From Nematostella vectensis (Eukaryota; Cnidaria; Anthozoa; Actiniaria; Edwardsiidae): DNA of 64,000 nt. Positions 1 to 13,000 of the stretch are shown piece after piece. The stretch is from contig NC_064039.1 of the NCBI RefSeq assembly GCF_932526225.1, positions 4,849,001 through 4,913,000 of the forward strand, in the 5' to 3' direction. Numbering within the stretch: the stretch's first letter is position 1; each line of letters opens with the position of its first letter. The notes under the pieces are model-generated. The model made no database searches. It was given only the letters and a program-made list of their open reading frames with translations, and had not been told where the DNA came from. The position numbers were made by a program, and so were the translations under genes.

Positions 1-2475
1 GGAGGCAGGCGTGAATACTATAGTGGGGGAGGGGAGGATGGAGTGAATACTATAGTGGGGGAGGGGAGGATGGAGTGAATACTATAGTGGGGGAGGGGAG
101 GATGGAGTGAATACTATAGTGGGGGAGTGGAGGATGGAGTGAATACTGTAGTGGGGGAGGGGAGGATGGAGTGAATACTATAATGGGGGAGGGGAGGATG
201 GAGTAAATACTATAGTGGGGGAGTGGAGGCAGGCGTGAATACTATAGTGGGGGAGGGGAGGATGGAGTGAATACTATAGTGGGGGAGGGGAGGATGGAGT
301 GAATACTATAGTGGGGGAGGGGAGGATGGAGTGAATACTATAGTGGGGGAGGGAAGGATGGAGTGAATACTATAGTGGGGGAGGGGAGGATGGAGTGAAT
401 ACTATAGTGGGGAGGGGAGGATGGAGTGAATACTATAGTGGGGGAGGGGAGAATGGAGTGAATACTATAGTGGGGGAGGGGAGGATGGAGTGAATACTAT
501 AGTGGGGGAGGGAAGATGGAGTGAATACTGTAGTGGGGGAGGGAAGGATGGAGTGAATACTATAGTGGGGGAGGGGAGGATGGAGTGAATACTATAGTGG
601 GGGAGAGGAGGATGGAGTGAATACTGTAGTGGGGGAGGGGAGGATGGAGTGGATACTTTAGTGGGGGAGGGGAGGATGGAGTGGATACTGTAGTGGGGGA
701 GGGGAGGATGGAGTGGATACTGTAGTGGGGGAGTGGAGGATGGAGTGAATATTATAGTGGGGGAGGGGAGGATGGAGTGAATACTATAGTGGGGGAGGGG
801 AGGATGGAGTGAATACTATAGTGGGGGAGTGGAGGATGGAGTGGATACTATAGTGGGGGAGGGGAGGATGGAGTGGATACTATAGTGGGGAAAGGGGAGG
901 ATGGAGTGAATACTGTAGTGGGGGAGGGGAGGATGGAGTGAATACTATAGTGGGGGAGGGGAGGATGGAGTGAATACTGTAGTGGGGGAGGGGAGGATGG
1001 AGTGGATACTATAGTGGTGGAGGGGAGGATGGAGTGGATACTTTAGTGGGGGAGGGGAGGATGGAGTGAATACTGTAGTGGGGGAGGGGAGGATGGAGTG
1101 AATACTATAGTGGGGGAGGGGAGGATGGAGTGGATACTTTAGTGGGGGAGGGGAGGATGAAGTGAATACTGTAGTGGTGGAGGGGAGGATGAAGTGAATA
1201 CTGTAGTGGGGGAGGGGAGGATGGAGTGAATACTGTGGTAGGGGAGGGGAGGATGGAGTGAATACTGTAGTGGGGGAGGGGAGGATGGAGTGAATACTAT
1301 AGTGGGGGAGGGGAGGATGGAGTGGATACTTTAGTGGGGGAGGGGAGGATGGAGTGAATACTGTAGTGGGGGAGGAGAGGATGGAGTGAATACTGTGGTA
1401 GGGGAGGGGAGGATGGAGTGAATACTATAGTGGGGGAGGGGAGGATGGAGTGGATACTTTAGTGGGGGAGGGGAGGATGAAGTAAATACTGTAGTGGGGG
1501 AGGGGAGGATGGAGTGAATACTGTGGTAGGGGAGGGGAGGATGGAGTGAATACTATAGTGGGGGAGGGGAGGATGGAGTGAATACTTTAGTGGGGGAGGG
1601 GAGGATAAAGTGAATACTGTAGTGGGGGAGGGGAGGATGGAGTGAATACTGTGGTAGGGGAGGGGAGGATGGAGTGAATACTGTAGTGGGGGAGAGGAGG
1701 ATGGAGTGAATACTGTAGTGGGGGAGGGGAGGATGAAGTGAATACTGTAGTGGGGGAGGGGAGGATGGAGTGAATACTGTGGTAGGGGAGGGGAGGATGG
1801 AGTGAATACTGTAGTGGGGGAGGGGAGGATGGAGTGAATACTATAGTGGGGGAGGGGAGGATGGAGTGGATACTTTAGTGGGGGAGGGGAGGATGGAGTG
1901 AATACTGTAGTGGGGGAGGAGAGGATGGAGTGAATACTGTGGTAGGGGAGGGGAGGATGGAGTGAATACTATAGTGGGGGAGGGGAGGATGGAGTGGATA
2001 CTTTAGTGGGGGAGGGGAGGATGAAGTGAATACTGTAGTGGGGGAGGGGAGGATGGAGTGAATACTGTGGTAGGGGAGGGGAGGATGGAGTGAATACTAT
2101 AGTGGGGGAGGGGAGGATGGAGTGAATACTTTAGTGGGGGAGGGGAGGATAAAGTGAATACTGTAGTGGGGGAGGGGAGGATGGAGTGAATACTGTGGTA
2201 GGGGAGGGGAGGATGGAGTGAATACTGTAGTGGGGGAGAGGAGGATGGAGTGAATACTGTAGTGGGGGAGGGGAGGATGGAGTGAATACTGTAGTGGGGG
2301 AGGGGAGGATGGAGTGGATACTATAGTGGGGAAGGGGAGGATGAAGTGAATACTGTAGTGGGGGAGGGGAGGATGGAGTGAATACTATAGTGGGGAGGGG
2401 AGGATGGATTAAATACTGCAGTGGGGGAGGGGAGGATGGAGTAAATACTGTAGTGGGGAAGGGGAGGATGGAAGG
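1..2475. repeat. 32-bp purine-rich minisatellite, about 77 units
   Basis: The stretch is a nearly unbroken tandem array of a 32-bp unit made of gtgggggaggggagg, atggagtgaa and tactata in that order. Units vary at a few sites (tatag, tgtag, tgtggtagg, ggatacttta). The top strand is almost purely purine over half of each unit. Marker variant tgtggta occurs at 1231, 1391, 1519, 1647, 1775, 1935, 2063 and 2191, which gives a 544-bp higher-order period (17 units). No coding potential is seen. The array may lie inside an intron of the TMEM53-like gene whose exon ends at 2572. Confidence 0.97.
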
Positions 2476-2571
2476 AATGGTTTCATACTTTGTATGGTGT
2501 TGTGGAGATTTGTGTACATTTGATTTGCTAAAAATATTAATTGCATTTTAAATTGGTTAATTTTGATTTAC

Positions 2572-2808
2572 CTCTGCAACTTCAAGTTTAGCTGTCACAA
2601 CATCGGCCCCATATTGATGGTACATACTGCCATACTTCTCCAGGTGCCGACTCTTGGCAAGTAACCATCCAAACAGTACTACAACAGGTTTGATACTTCC
2701 TTTTTGAAGCTCAGTTGGACAGGGGTGATAAGAAAGGGCTTGACGACATTTTCCACCATGGAAATTCCTGTGTGCAGCACATCTTGTACCAATGGATTGG
2801 AAAATGAA
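2572..2808 (-). CDS. TMEM53-like (DUF829) protein, one exon
   Basis: The minus strand encodes about 79 residues that contain KPVVVLFGWLLAKSRHLEKY followed by SMYHQYGADVVT. This matches the start of the alpha/beta-hydrolase-like core of TMEM53/DUF829 proteins, where a strand (VVVLLGW) precedes an RHLEKY motif and YHxxGxDVV. Members of the family are nuclear-envelope or membrane-associated proteins of poorly known chemistry. The exon ends at a GTAAAT donor (2571). The acceptor is less certain; a tctaaag junction at 2809 is used here and keeps the frame open, but the open frame extends further upstream. Following exons would lie below coordinate 1 or have been displaced by the minisatellite; none was found in 1-2475. 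The first exon was not identified. The family call rests on one motif block, so it is moderate. Confidence 0.55.
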
Positions 2809-3556
2809 CTTTAGAGAAAAAATTGGATGGAAGATGTAAATCAAATGCTCTGGACGGCAGAGCGTAATGAAAAAAGCAGGAGTTGAAATATGCAAAGATG
2901 TGCAAAAAAAAACTTACAACAAAATTAGGCATGTGTACTTCAGGCGTGTAGCCAGGATTGGCTGGGGGGGGGGGGTGCACAGTCATAGGTATCATATGGA
3001 AAAATCATAGTATTTAAAGATTCCTTAATAAGAAATGACCCACTTTTTGGCCGCCAAGGTAGGGGTGCACGCCCACCCCCCTGTGTACGCACAAGCCTGT
3101 ACTTTGGCGAAAATGTATGTTCTATAATGATTTGAATAAGCGCCCTCCTTTAATTAAGCACCCTCTTCGACCTTGAATTTTTAAATAAGCCCCCCCTCCC
3201 CAATAAGCAACCCCCTTCCCACCCCTCTAAACAAATCTCAACAAAATTTACCACTTGAACGTTGTAAATTTAGCTTGCATAGAGGTGTCACGTTATAACA
3301 AGGGCCTATTCATTCCTTGAACTTCTTTATCCAAATAATTTCTGTTCCCAGTCCATTCGTAAGCTGGTATTCTTGCCGAAATTTTATAAGCACCCCCTCA
3401 CCAATAAGTAATAAAAAAACAATAAAACACAAGTAATAAGTGTCCCTCTAAAGTGCCCTGGGCACTAATTTGCATCATTATGGTATACTTCATTTTATAA
3501 GAGAATTGATAAGAGATTTTATAATGGAATGTGCACTACCATCGCCACCATTAAGC

Positions 3557-3732
3557 CCTGTACAAACTGCGCCAGCACCTGCCACCATTGCTGTCAAATT
3601 TAGTTTGACTGACTATAGGACAAAGGAAATGTCAAAATAGAAAATTGACTTTCTGACATTTCCTTTGTCTTGTGGTCAGTTGAGCAAGAATTCGCCAACA
3701 ATGCTGGCCGGTGCTGGCGCAGTTTGCACAGG
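3557..3732. mobile_element. Short inverted-repeat element (MITE-like), 176 bp
   Basis: The left end (cctgtacaaactgcgccag) and the right end (ctggcgcagtttgcacagg) are near-perfect inverted repeats of about 23 bp. The interior is also palindromic: aaaggaaatgtc pairs with gacatttccttt across a short loop. Related sequence (ttggcgctgtttgcgtgagc) occurs near 63,420-63,467. It has no coding capacity. Confidence 0.75.
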
Positions 3733-4286
3733 TCTTTACAAAGTGTTAAGGAAGTTAGCCAATAAGCCTTAGCATGCAAGAATTAAATATTTGATCAACA
3801 CAGACTTCATAGCTAGGAGTACTCTATGTGCTGCAAGCATTTCTTTGCTTTGCTGGCTGGTTTGTGTCCCGGCACATGTAATGAGTTCTTCAAGTAAGGC
3901 CAAGAGTAAACAAAGGGAGCCCAAGTATTTGTAAGAAAATCACAATAAAAAGAGTGAGGCAAACAAGGTGTCCAATTATATTATGAAACTGCACAGAGGG
4001 AATTAAAATGATTATACTTCTAAAAATTGGGTGAGGATGACTTTTTGTTATTTTACTGCGAATTTTGCCCCTATGAATTTAAGACCATCTACGGGACATT
4101 TATGCCTGAAACCGCTGTACGAAAAAGGATGAAATGAAAGCTACGCATAACTTAAAAAATCCACTTTCTGTGGCTAGCTGCACGGCTGCCGTGCATCTAA
4201 TCACAGAGTTTATATTCACCGTCACAATTTACTGATCCTTTTTAAATATTCATTTTATCATTTTATGCAAATCTATCATTTTAAAC

Positions 4287-4421
4287 CTAGAGTTTAAAAA
4301 ATTGCTTTGCATCGAAGAATTCTATACATAATGCCAACTCGCCATGTGTGGTTTTCGTAATCGTGAACAAAGGGGAGAATCCCAAGAGCAACAACAAGAC
4401 GGCGAATGTGTTTTGATCCAT
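4287..4421 (-). CDS. Possible small secreted-type ORF, 44 residues
   Basis: A complete short frame begins MDQNTFAVLLLLLGF, which looks like a signal peptide: a short polar start and then a leucine-rich core. It ends at TAG after ELALCIEFFDAKQFFKL. A GTATAG in the frame after ELAL could instead be a splice donor, making this a signal-peptide exon of an unidentified gene. Neither a following exon nor any family match was found. It could equally be a chance frame in repeat DNA. Confidence 0.2.
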   Translation of the reverse strand: MDQNTFAVLLLLLGFSPLFTITKTTHGELALCIEFFDAKQFFKL

Positions 4422-5459
4422 TTTGAGTTGCAATGGGGTTCCATTGGAATACAAGATTTAACCCCCCACAAGTAGGATAAATTCCTGATCAACAGCTTAT
4501 TATCAATCTTACATAGCGAGTAATATGATAAAATATTAAATAAAAAGCTTATTATAAGCTTACATTCATTCACCAAAAGCAAAGACACGAGCGCTCTTCA
4601 TATTGAAAGGAATAAGTATTTCCTCATCCAACAATATACCAAAAGGTAAATCAATTCTCTATTCTACCAAAATGATTACCTTGTTAAGGGCTCTCTTGTT
4701 CATCGCTGGATAAATCATAAATTGCAAAGCTTCTTTCAGATCCAGCGGATTCTAAAAGCTTCTGTGTGTATAGTTTGGGTTTTCTTGTAATGCGCTGTAA
4801 AATACTTGACGCTGATTGGACGGCTGAAAAGAAAACCGACCTTCGTCGCCGGCGACCTTGATTAACCTTCGTTGAAGCCTGACAGAGCCGTCCCTCCCCT
4901 CCCCCAAGCCTAAAGATCATTAGTCATAGAATTATCAAAGTTTCATTACACTTAAGTTGTGCTCAGTTTCAAATTGAGTGGAAATAATGTATCACGGCTG
5001 TTGTATGGCGTTAGCTCGATCACCTGTTGTGTGAGCCCACAGTTCGCATGACCGCAAAGCCTGATGAAAAAGTTTGTGTGTTCTACACTTCATTGTTACT
5101 AAAAAAGGAAGGGAATTTGTCGACTTATCGGTGTGAGAATAACGCTACATAAAACAAATGGTAAAATAACAAGCAAACTCTACAAACATGCGAGTTTTGA
5201 GTTTCGCCTTCCAATAAAAGTGTAAAGAGATAGACGTCCAAACGCGGGAAACCGTTTCAATACAGTAAATTTTTTATGTTATTTCCTTTGTAATTATACA
5301 TTTTCAGTATGCCTAGTGTTCCCGGCCGCATCAGCACTAAAAACGAAAAATCTTTTAATGTGTTTAAATCTTTTAATTGTCTAAAATTATGCTTGTCTAT
5401 CAAACTATCAGGCCGGATCAATCGAAAATCCGATTCAATCACGAAGCATTAGAATGGTT

Positions 5460-5645
5460 AGGGCCGCACTGGGGGCATGTGCCCCCCCCCCCCCCCTAAC
5501 CCCGCAAATATTTTTTGCGTACCCTGAATTTCAGCCGGGGCGCCTGGGTCCTACGTGAAATTAGGCTAGCAGGGGCGTGGCTGTGCCCCCAAGTTTCTGG
5601 CTTGTGCCCCCCCCCCCCCATCTTACGTGGCCTGCTACGGCTCTG
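5460..5645. mobile_element. CGTAGCAGG-type C-rich inverted-repeat element, copy 1
   Basis: The element carries the family hallmarks in this window: gtgcccccccc blocks, a ggggcgtggctgtgcccc core, and an end reading acgtggcctgctacgg. Related copies are at 18580-18735, 28450-28556 (partial), 47872-48030 and 52305-52445 (partial). The poly-C blocks vary in length between copies. No ORF is present. Confidence 0.7.
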
Positions 5646-5706
5646 ATGGTTTAAGTTTGATTGAGTCTGATTTATCGAAGGCAAAACAACATGGTGGGCA
5701 GGTTAA

Positions 5707-5951
5707 AGCCGCATTGTCACCAGTTTACTTCCGGTCGATTACCTAACAATATCCGATGATTTTTAACGGAAAGCGCGAAAAATATTTCAAAATATTGAAA
5801 GCAGTGTGTCTATTGGAAGTTTCTTTGATGATGTGATTGGTAATTTAGAGCGGATGGCCTGTTAAATATCTCGGATTCTAATAGGTTCTTTTGTCTTTTA
5901 CGGTTGAGGTTTCCGTCGGACATCCGGAAGTAAACTGGTGACAATGCGGCT
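5707..5951. mobile_element. TTAA-flanked MITE family 2, copy 1 (245 bp)
   Basis: The element is bounded by TTAA on both sides (5703-5706 and 5952-5955). Its ends are inverted repeats of about 29 bp: agccgcattgtcaccagttt on the left and the reverse complement on the right, followed by tacttccgg. A second copy in opposite orientation lies at 48215-48449. TTAA target duplication is typical of piggyBac-type transposition, so this is probably a non-autonomous piggyBac derivative; that assignment is inference. Confidence 0.85.
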
Positions 5952-7084
5952 TTAAGCCATTCCTCCACCTTCAGGCAACATGTAAATTAGCACAAGTAAC
6001 GGAGGCAAGACATATTTATTTTTACAAAATTTAGAAACTGATTACAAGTCAGACTTGTTATGAGAAGGTGACGATTAACATTTCTATTCCATCCGTGATA
6101 TTCTGTTTTGACCTAGACAACCACTCTACACATAACTACACTATTTTTTCTTTTTAACGATGATTAAAACTTACACTTTCATTTACACTTAGGCTAAGTT
6201 CAAACGCTGTATTACTCGTGAGCTGTTGCTGTAGCTCTCTGCGCAACCCCCTAGCTGCATGCTGGGAAGGATCGACTCAACAACGGTTAGAACCGAGCCT
6301 GTATGACGTAAGGGTAATGTGTCGATTCTCTTTATCTGCTTGGTAGAGTGATTCCTGTATGCCTAGGTAAAGTGGTTAGCGTTTGTACGAGTAGCCATAA
6401 CTTCTGGTCTGTTGTTTGGGCTGACCGTCGGTATAAGCATGACCGGAACTCTGCAATTCGAAAAAAAAAAAAAGTTCTAGGTTACCACAGTGAGGCCCGT
6501 AGCCAGGGGTGGTTCGGGGGGGAAGGGGGGGTAGGGGTAGGAAGAACCACCCCACACGACTTGAAGGTCCGCCTAGAAGAAGGAAAATTGAGTACCACTA
6601 TGCAAGCTAGGACGAGCTACCTAAGAGAAAATGGTCCGCTGAATGGGTAAACGATCCCCCCGTTCAAAATACAGAATACGGGTGACAGAACAGATCTAGT
6701 CGCCGAAGATCTGGAGTCCGTTATTTGTGTCTCAATTCACTTACCACTTTTATTCAATATCACATTTTCTAATTACGAAAATCGTTCTAATCTCGTTAAA
6801 AAAAAAGTAATAGTGGCAAGGAAACATACGAAAATTTGATTAAAACATCAAACTCCATTATATCTAATCAAGAGAATACTAGGTTATGACTACAGAAATC
6901 ACTACTATCCTTATCTTTTTCTCATTAATTTCCTTCTGTTGGGCGTATGTCAGCTTCAATTATGGGACGCTCGAAGATAGTTCGCTTCAATCCCCCCCCC
7001 CCCCCCCCCCCCCCCCCCCACATTGCGTTCAAATTTGAAATCTTTTTTTTTTTCTGCCTCAACATTACTTTTTCTCAATATCCT

Positions 7085-10000
7085 CTATAGACTTCTCAGC
7101 AGACTTTCTCGGGATAGGTTGATTATTGTCGTGGTCAGAGCAGCACTGTTTGAAAGACTCACCGGTGCGCTAGAAGGGGCGAGGGCTTCAAGGAATTCCT
7201 CGGGCAGTCGTCCGTCGTAGATGGCGGAGATGGGAGCGAACGGGTGGTTAGTGCCATTCAAGTAATTCTAAACCAAGAACAACAGAACTCATTACGCGGT
7301 CCGCATGTGATTTTCCTTACTGCACCATCTGTGAACAGTTCATCAAAATCTCAAATAAGCCCATCGCCAACCTTAGTATCTAGAGTACGGGATACCTGTG
7401 GTTTGCCGAGAGGCGAGCTACAAGAAGATTGGGAAGAGGCGGGGTATGGGGTAATATCACAACCACAGAAAAACCGAAACGCAACAGAAATTCGAAAAGA
7501 ACGCCAGGAACTAGAGTGAATTCTAACTCCCCTATTTCTAACGTGAAGTCTAATGCCCCTATGTATTACTTCCGTGAAGTCTAATGCCCCTATGTATTAC
7601 TTACGTGAAGTCTAGTGCCCTTATGTATTACTTACGTTGAGTCTAACGCCCCTATGTATTACTTACGTAAAGTCTAATGCCCCTATGTATTACTTACGTG
7701 AAGTCTAACGCCCCTATGTATTACTTACGTGGAGTATAACGCCCCTATGTATTACTTACGTGGGATATAACGCCCCTATGTATTACTTACGTGGAGTCTA
7801 ACGCCCCTATGTATTACTTACGTGGAGTCTAACGCCCCTATGTATTACTTACACGGAGTCTAACGCCCCTATGTATTACTTACGTGGAGTATAACGCCCC
7901 TATGTATTACTTACGTGGAGTCTAACGCCCCTATGTATTACTTACGTGAAGTCTAACGCCCCTATGTATTACTTACGTGGAGTCTAGCGCCCCTATGTAT
8001 TACTTACGTGGAGTCTAACGCCCCTGTGTATTACTTACGTGGAGTCTAACGCCCCTATGTAATCTAGCATGAAGTCTAACGCCACTATATTACTTACGTG
8101 AAGTCTAACACCTTAATGTATTACTTACGTGAAGTCTAACACCTTAATGTATTACTTACGTGAAGTCTAACACCCCTATGTATTACTTATGTGGATTATA
8201 ACTCCCTGTACTTACGGTCCCGATTTGCAAGGCCAGACGCCTCTCATCGATGCTCGCTTTGTTGCCAGAATAAACGAACAAAGCGTTACCCGTGTCAAAC
8301 AGGAACACTGCCGACGAAAGGGAGATATCAGATACGATTATTATTTGATATAGTGTATTTTAAAATACAGCAGTACAGAGTCGAAATAGATTCTTTTTAA
8401 TGATGAAACGAGGATAGAAAAAGAAACATGCTTTGTAAAGTTTTGTCTTAATTTATAGTTTTGTAGAAAGAGAACGTAAAATTTTGCAGGTGAAATGCCG
8501 TCTATGTATCAAATAGTCACGTTATTTCTAAGTGCAAGTCGTCTGATTTATCAAGGGTTTGCGTGTATTGTACATGAGATCGTCGTTCATTCACTCACCA
8601 TCTTTCTCGTCGAAGTCATTCCTAGTAATGCGGCCTTTTCCCTTCTTCATCTCGGTAAGTTTCATCTGACCTGAGGCGTCTGAAACCCTTGTAAAGTAAA
8701 CATTGCAACATCCGTTGCAGAATTTCGATGAGTTAAGTAGGTCAAAATTCCAGAGACACTATGTACAACGTTCTTCAGTAACGAATCCAGCACTTGCCGA
8801 AATAATAAGTAAAAACCGGTGTGTAAAGAAACATGGGGTATGTGCCCGTCGCCTACGCCAGTTCGTCTTTACGATAAGAATGTCGCCAGCAGTAAAACAA
8901 AGAAATTAGCGTAATGTGAGGTGCTACTTTGCTACGCACGAACACACTCGGCTTCGGCTAGGCAAAGCATGCTCGACTACGGTAGCAGATGAGATTACGC
9001 AGCGTTACTTTACCAGGTTTTCTAAGCAAACCCCCGCGTCGCAAAGCACGGCGCTTTTCAGCCAATGTAGAGAGGATTTCATGGTTTTATCATCAGAATT
9101 TAGCCTAACAATCTCTGTTCCTCCTGCCCTTGGTGATCATGCGCGGTCACCCAGCGGTCATTGCGGGCGCTCCCTGGAAATCCCAGCGGGCATTGCGGGC
9201 ACTCCCTGGAGATCCAGCGTAATTTTGCCGCCGAAGAAAACACCGTCTGTTTCTTCGAGCACGTACACATATTTGCATAATAACATTTACCTGAGCAGGA
9301 CTGGCTCAAAGTCGTCATAATCTCCTTTCTGTAAATACATGGAGAAGTCGATTAACATTATGGCAGAGAAATTATAGCATGAAAATACAAAAAGTCACAT
9401 TCAATCAACTACTTATCTAATGTATCACACAAAGTCACGTTATATGAATAAGCACGCGACTTCTTAGTGAAGAATGTTATCGTATACCTCTTCTTTACAT
9501 GGAAGATCAGGCAGGAACCGGTAGAAGGGCGCACTTCTGTCCTCTCCTTCATCTAAGATATAAAAGAAAAAAAAAGATAAAATCATATATCCCCAATCAA
9601 ATAACATCATCGCATAACACAGTCAGCTAAGAAATAGACACAACCATCGCATCGGACAATCACGATACTGAAACACATAAGAATGATACAACCCCAAATA
9701 ACGTAACGCTAACATCAAGCTCCACTATCACGTAAGACCATCACGCGACACATTCACGTAAGAGCATATCAAGAGACTCAATCACGTAAGACCATATCAC
9801 GCGACACATTCACGTAAGACCATTACGAGACAAAGTCACGTAAGAACATCACGCGACACTCATGTAAGACCATATCACGAGACACATTCACGTAAAGACC
9901 ATCACGCAACGACATGACGGAAAAACCCTGAATATGCGCAATAATTTCCTTGTATTCCGGACTGAGTTTCACTTTTCGAAACACATAACATGAGGCAGAA

Positions 10001-13000
10001 ATGCACATACCCAGATTTTGGTTTTTTAAGATAATTTTTCCTTGATCATCCTTGCGCTATGTATGGGCTCAGGGACCAAAAGCTCAAATTTCAAAGACAC
10101 TTGAAATTTGAGCATCAATTTATAAAAAGCCGCATTTTATATTTTGTTTGATATTACTCACTTAGTAATTAGGGGAATTTTCTGCCTTATTTGATGTTAT
10201 ATGAGCTTATTGGAAACGTCAAGTCATGTTTTTCCGCCATGTCCCACGCAACACATTCACGTTAGACCATATCACTCGACACATTCACGTAAGACTATCA
10301 CGCGACACATTCACGTTAGACCATATCACACGAAACATTTACGTAAGACCATATTACACGACATATTCACGTAAGACTATCAAGCGAAACAAGCATAATC
10401 ACACGTCACATTTATGTAAAACTCTCACACTAAACAATCACGTAAGACCACCACGCTACACATATTCACGTACAAAGATTTGCGACACAGTCACGTAAGA
10501 CCATATCACGCTCCACATTCATGTAGACCATCACGAAAGGCCGTCACGCAACATATATTCTCGCAAGGTTACCTATGACTTCGATGACGGGCCTCCCGTT
10601 GTAAAACTCTCACAATATACAATCACGTAAGACCATCACGCGACGCAATCACGTAAGACCATATGGGACAAAGTCACGTAAGACCATCACGCGACACAGT
10701 CACGTAAGACCATACGCGAAACATTCAAGTAGACCATCACGAAAGGCCGTCACGCAACATTTCCACGCAAGGTTACCTATGACTTCGATGACGAGCCTCC
10801 CGCCCCGCTCACTCTTGAGCCGATTCGCTTCCTGCACTGCCCTGAACTTTTCGTCCTTGTCACAGTTCTTGCCATTCCACTGGAAGACAAAGAATGATGT
10901 GCAAGGGTGAGGCTTATAAAATTGTACCAGTATTACGTGTCATAAAGCCACTACATTTAATTTTTTTACTCCAGGCCATTGGCGAGGTAGGGTGTGGCTT
11001 AGACTATCACATCGTATCCTCCCTACCCCCCTCTCTCTCTCTCCCCCCCCCCCCCCCTCTCTCTCTCCCCCCTCTCTCTTCCCCCCCTCTCTCTCTCTCT
11101 TTCTCTCTCTCCCTCTCTCTCTCAGGATGGGGTTGAAATGCCAAAAAACGTGTCCTTTATTACTATCGTATGTATTATCTTTAACAAACCTCTATCTTTA
11201 ATAAGGCTTGGATTTGCCTGATACCTGATAGATTGTTTTTCCCTTGTCCAGTATAAATACATCATCGGAGTTGAGCGATTTACGCACAAACGGCACTTCC
11301 TCCACCTTGACGCTTTTTGGCTACAGCAACGAAAACCATGTATGAGTCGAGAGAAAGCCAAAACCACAACGACAGAGCTCCCCCAATGAATATTGAGCAA
11401 GTCATTGTTTTCTTTTTATTATAAAACCATTTGAGTGAACACAGTAAAAGGATTGATTGGACATGGTAGCATGGTTGACTACGCTGCTTGAGAAGCGGAA
11501 TCTGACTACACGCTATTCCCAGATTCGGCGACGGCCATGAGATTACGAATTCTGCTCACAACTTTCTTGATATCACATACCGTGGTCCCGTACACTCTGA
11601 GAAGGCGTGGCTGGTAGACCTCCGGTCGAACGTGCTTGAAGCCAGATTTTACACTTTGACAAATATAAAAATAAAGCTGTGAAGAAGTTTGTATCCATTT
11701 ACTTTGGGTTTAGATTCGAAAGTTCAAAATCCGGGCGCGCGCCATATGAAGACGCCTCTTTAGACCGAAAACAAAATCGTATTTTTGAGTTTGACCCCCT
11801 TAGTGTAGGGGTAGGAAGAGGAGCAGGGAAGGGGGGATTTATGAAATTTATGGTGGAAGTTATAGATTTGAGCTCTTACCCGCCCTTGAGAATGGTCAGG
11901 GAGTCGAAGTAAGACATGAACAACTTTGACTCGTGACCCTGAACCTCCCGATGCTGCACGGGCTTATCATTCAACTGTAGACAACAAAGCATAGCGTCAT
12001 TATTATCAAGTGTCTTGTATAAAGTAGGTAAGGAAGCTATCTCCATCTTCAAGAGCCGACCTAGGGGGATGAGTTGGGTGGTCTCTCTTTACCTCCTCTC
12101 AATGTATCTCTGGTGCATTTTTGTAATATTGCGCATTTTCGTTTTAATTTCCAGTTTTGTAAACTCCCATTTTAGAATCTGGACCCTCCAGAACTCTTAT
12201 GATAAATACTCACATAGATGTCGAGTTCGACAGTTTTGTACGCGGCTGTACCGTACTCATCTTGAGTAGAATCCTGGCCAATCCAGAAATGGACATCGTA
12301 TTTAAATTCCTGTAAATGTAATATAGAAAATTGCAATGTTGCATTTTGACGTGCAGTTCTTCTGTCACATGCGATGGCTGCAGTCTTATTTTGCTGTTGA
12401 ACAAACTGAGTTGCCACGTGGTTTAGTTACACAGTCTTCTCAAAGGTGTTTGCAGTCAGCCCAAAATCCTGACATAGTCTTGTCAAGTGAGTTTGACAGG
12501 CAAATCTGCCACGCACCATTGTCACATTTTGTCAGAGTGTTACATATTATTGCCCCGCAATCTTGGCTTGCCACACAGCTTCGTTACCCATGACTTGTCA
12601 AATTGTCTGGCCACACAATCTTTTCACAAAATCTTATCAAACAGTTTTGTGACACTGTCTTGTTACACAGTCTTGTCACTCATTTTTGTCACTCTCTCTT
12701 ATCACCCACGAACCCCACCCTGCTCATTTGACGAGATGATTTCTACTCTAGGTTGATCTCTTTGTTGGTAGTTAAGAAGACTGTTTTGGATAGAAAACGT
12801 TTCTAGATGGATCTTATGACCTACTACCAGATTTGAACTTATCCGTGGACAGTAAATTACTACTCTCTGACCCCCCCCCCCCCCTGCGTTTTTCTCTAGA
12901 CACGCCCCTTTACATTCTTGTCACTGGGCTCTCCTTTTTTTCCATTTTTAGATTATTTTTATGGGTTAATACATACATCCTCTTCCGGATCCTTGTACGT

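Larger units (their letters stand above)
2809..7084. other. Repeat-rich stretch without a confident gene
   Basis: The stretch contains inverted-repeat elements (3557-3732, 5460-5645, 5707-5951), homopolymer C and G tracts (for example 5481-5497 and 6992-7019) and AT-rich unique sequence. Small open frames exist but none has recognisable domains or a supported exon structure. The most gene-like is a minus-strand 78-residue frame at 4684-4920 that starts MIFRLGGGEGRL and is rich in basic residues. I see no homology for it. Confidence 0.6.

Noticed and set aside
7525-8195. Regular 31-bp repeats that could suggest a CRISPR array
   Set aside because: Units are directly adjacent with no unique spacers, and the context is a eukaryotic intron.
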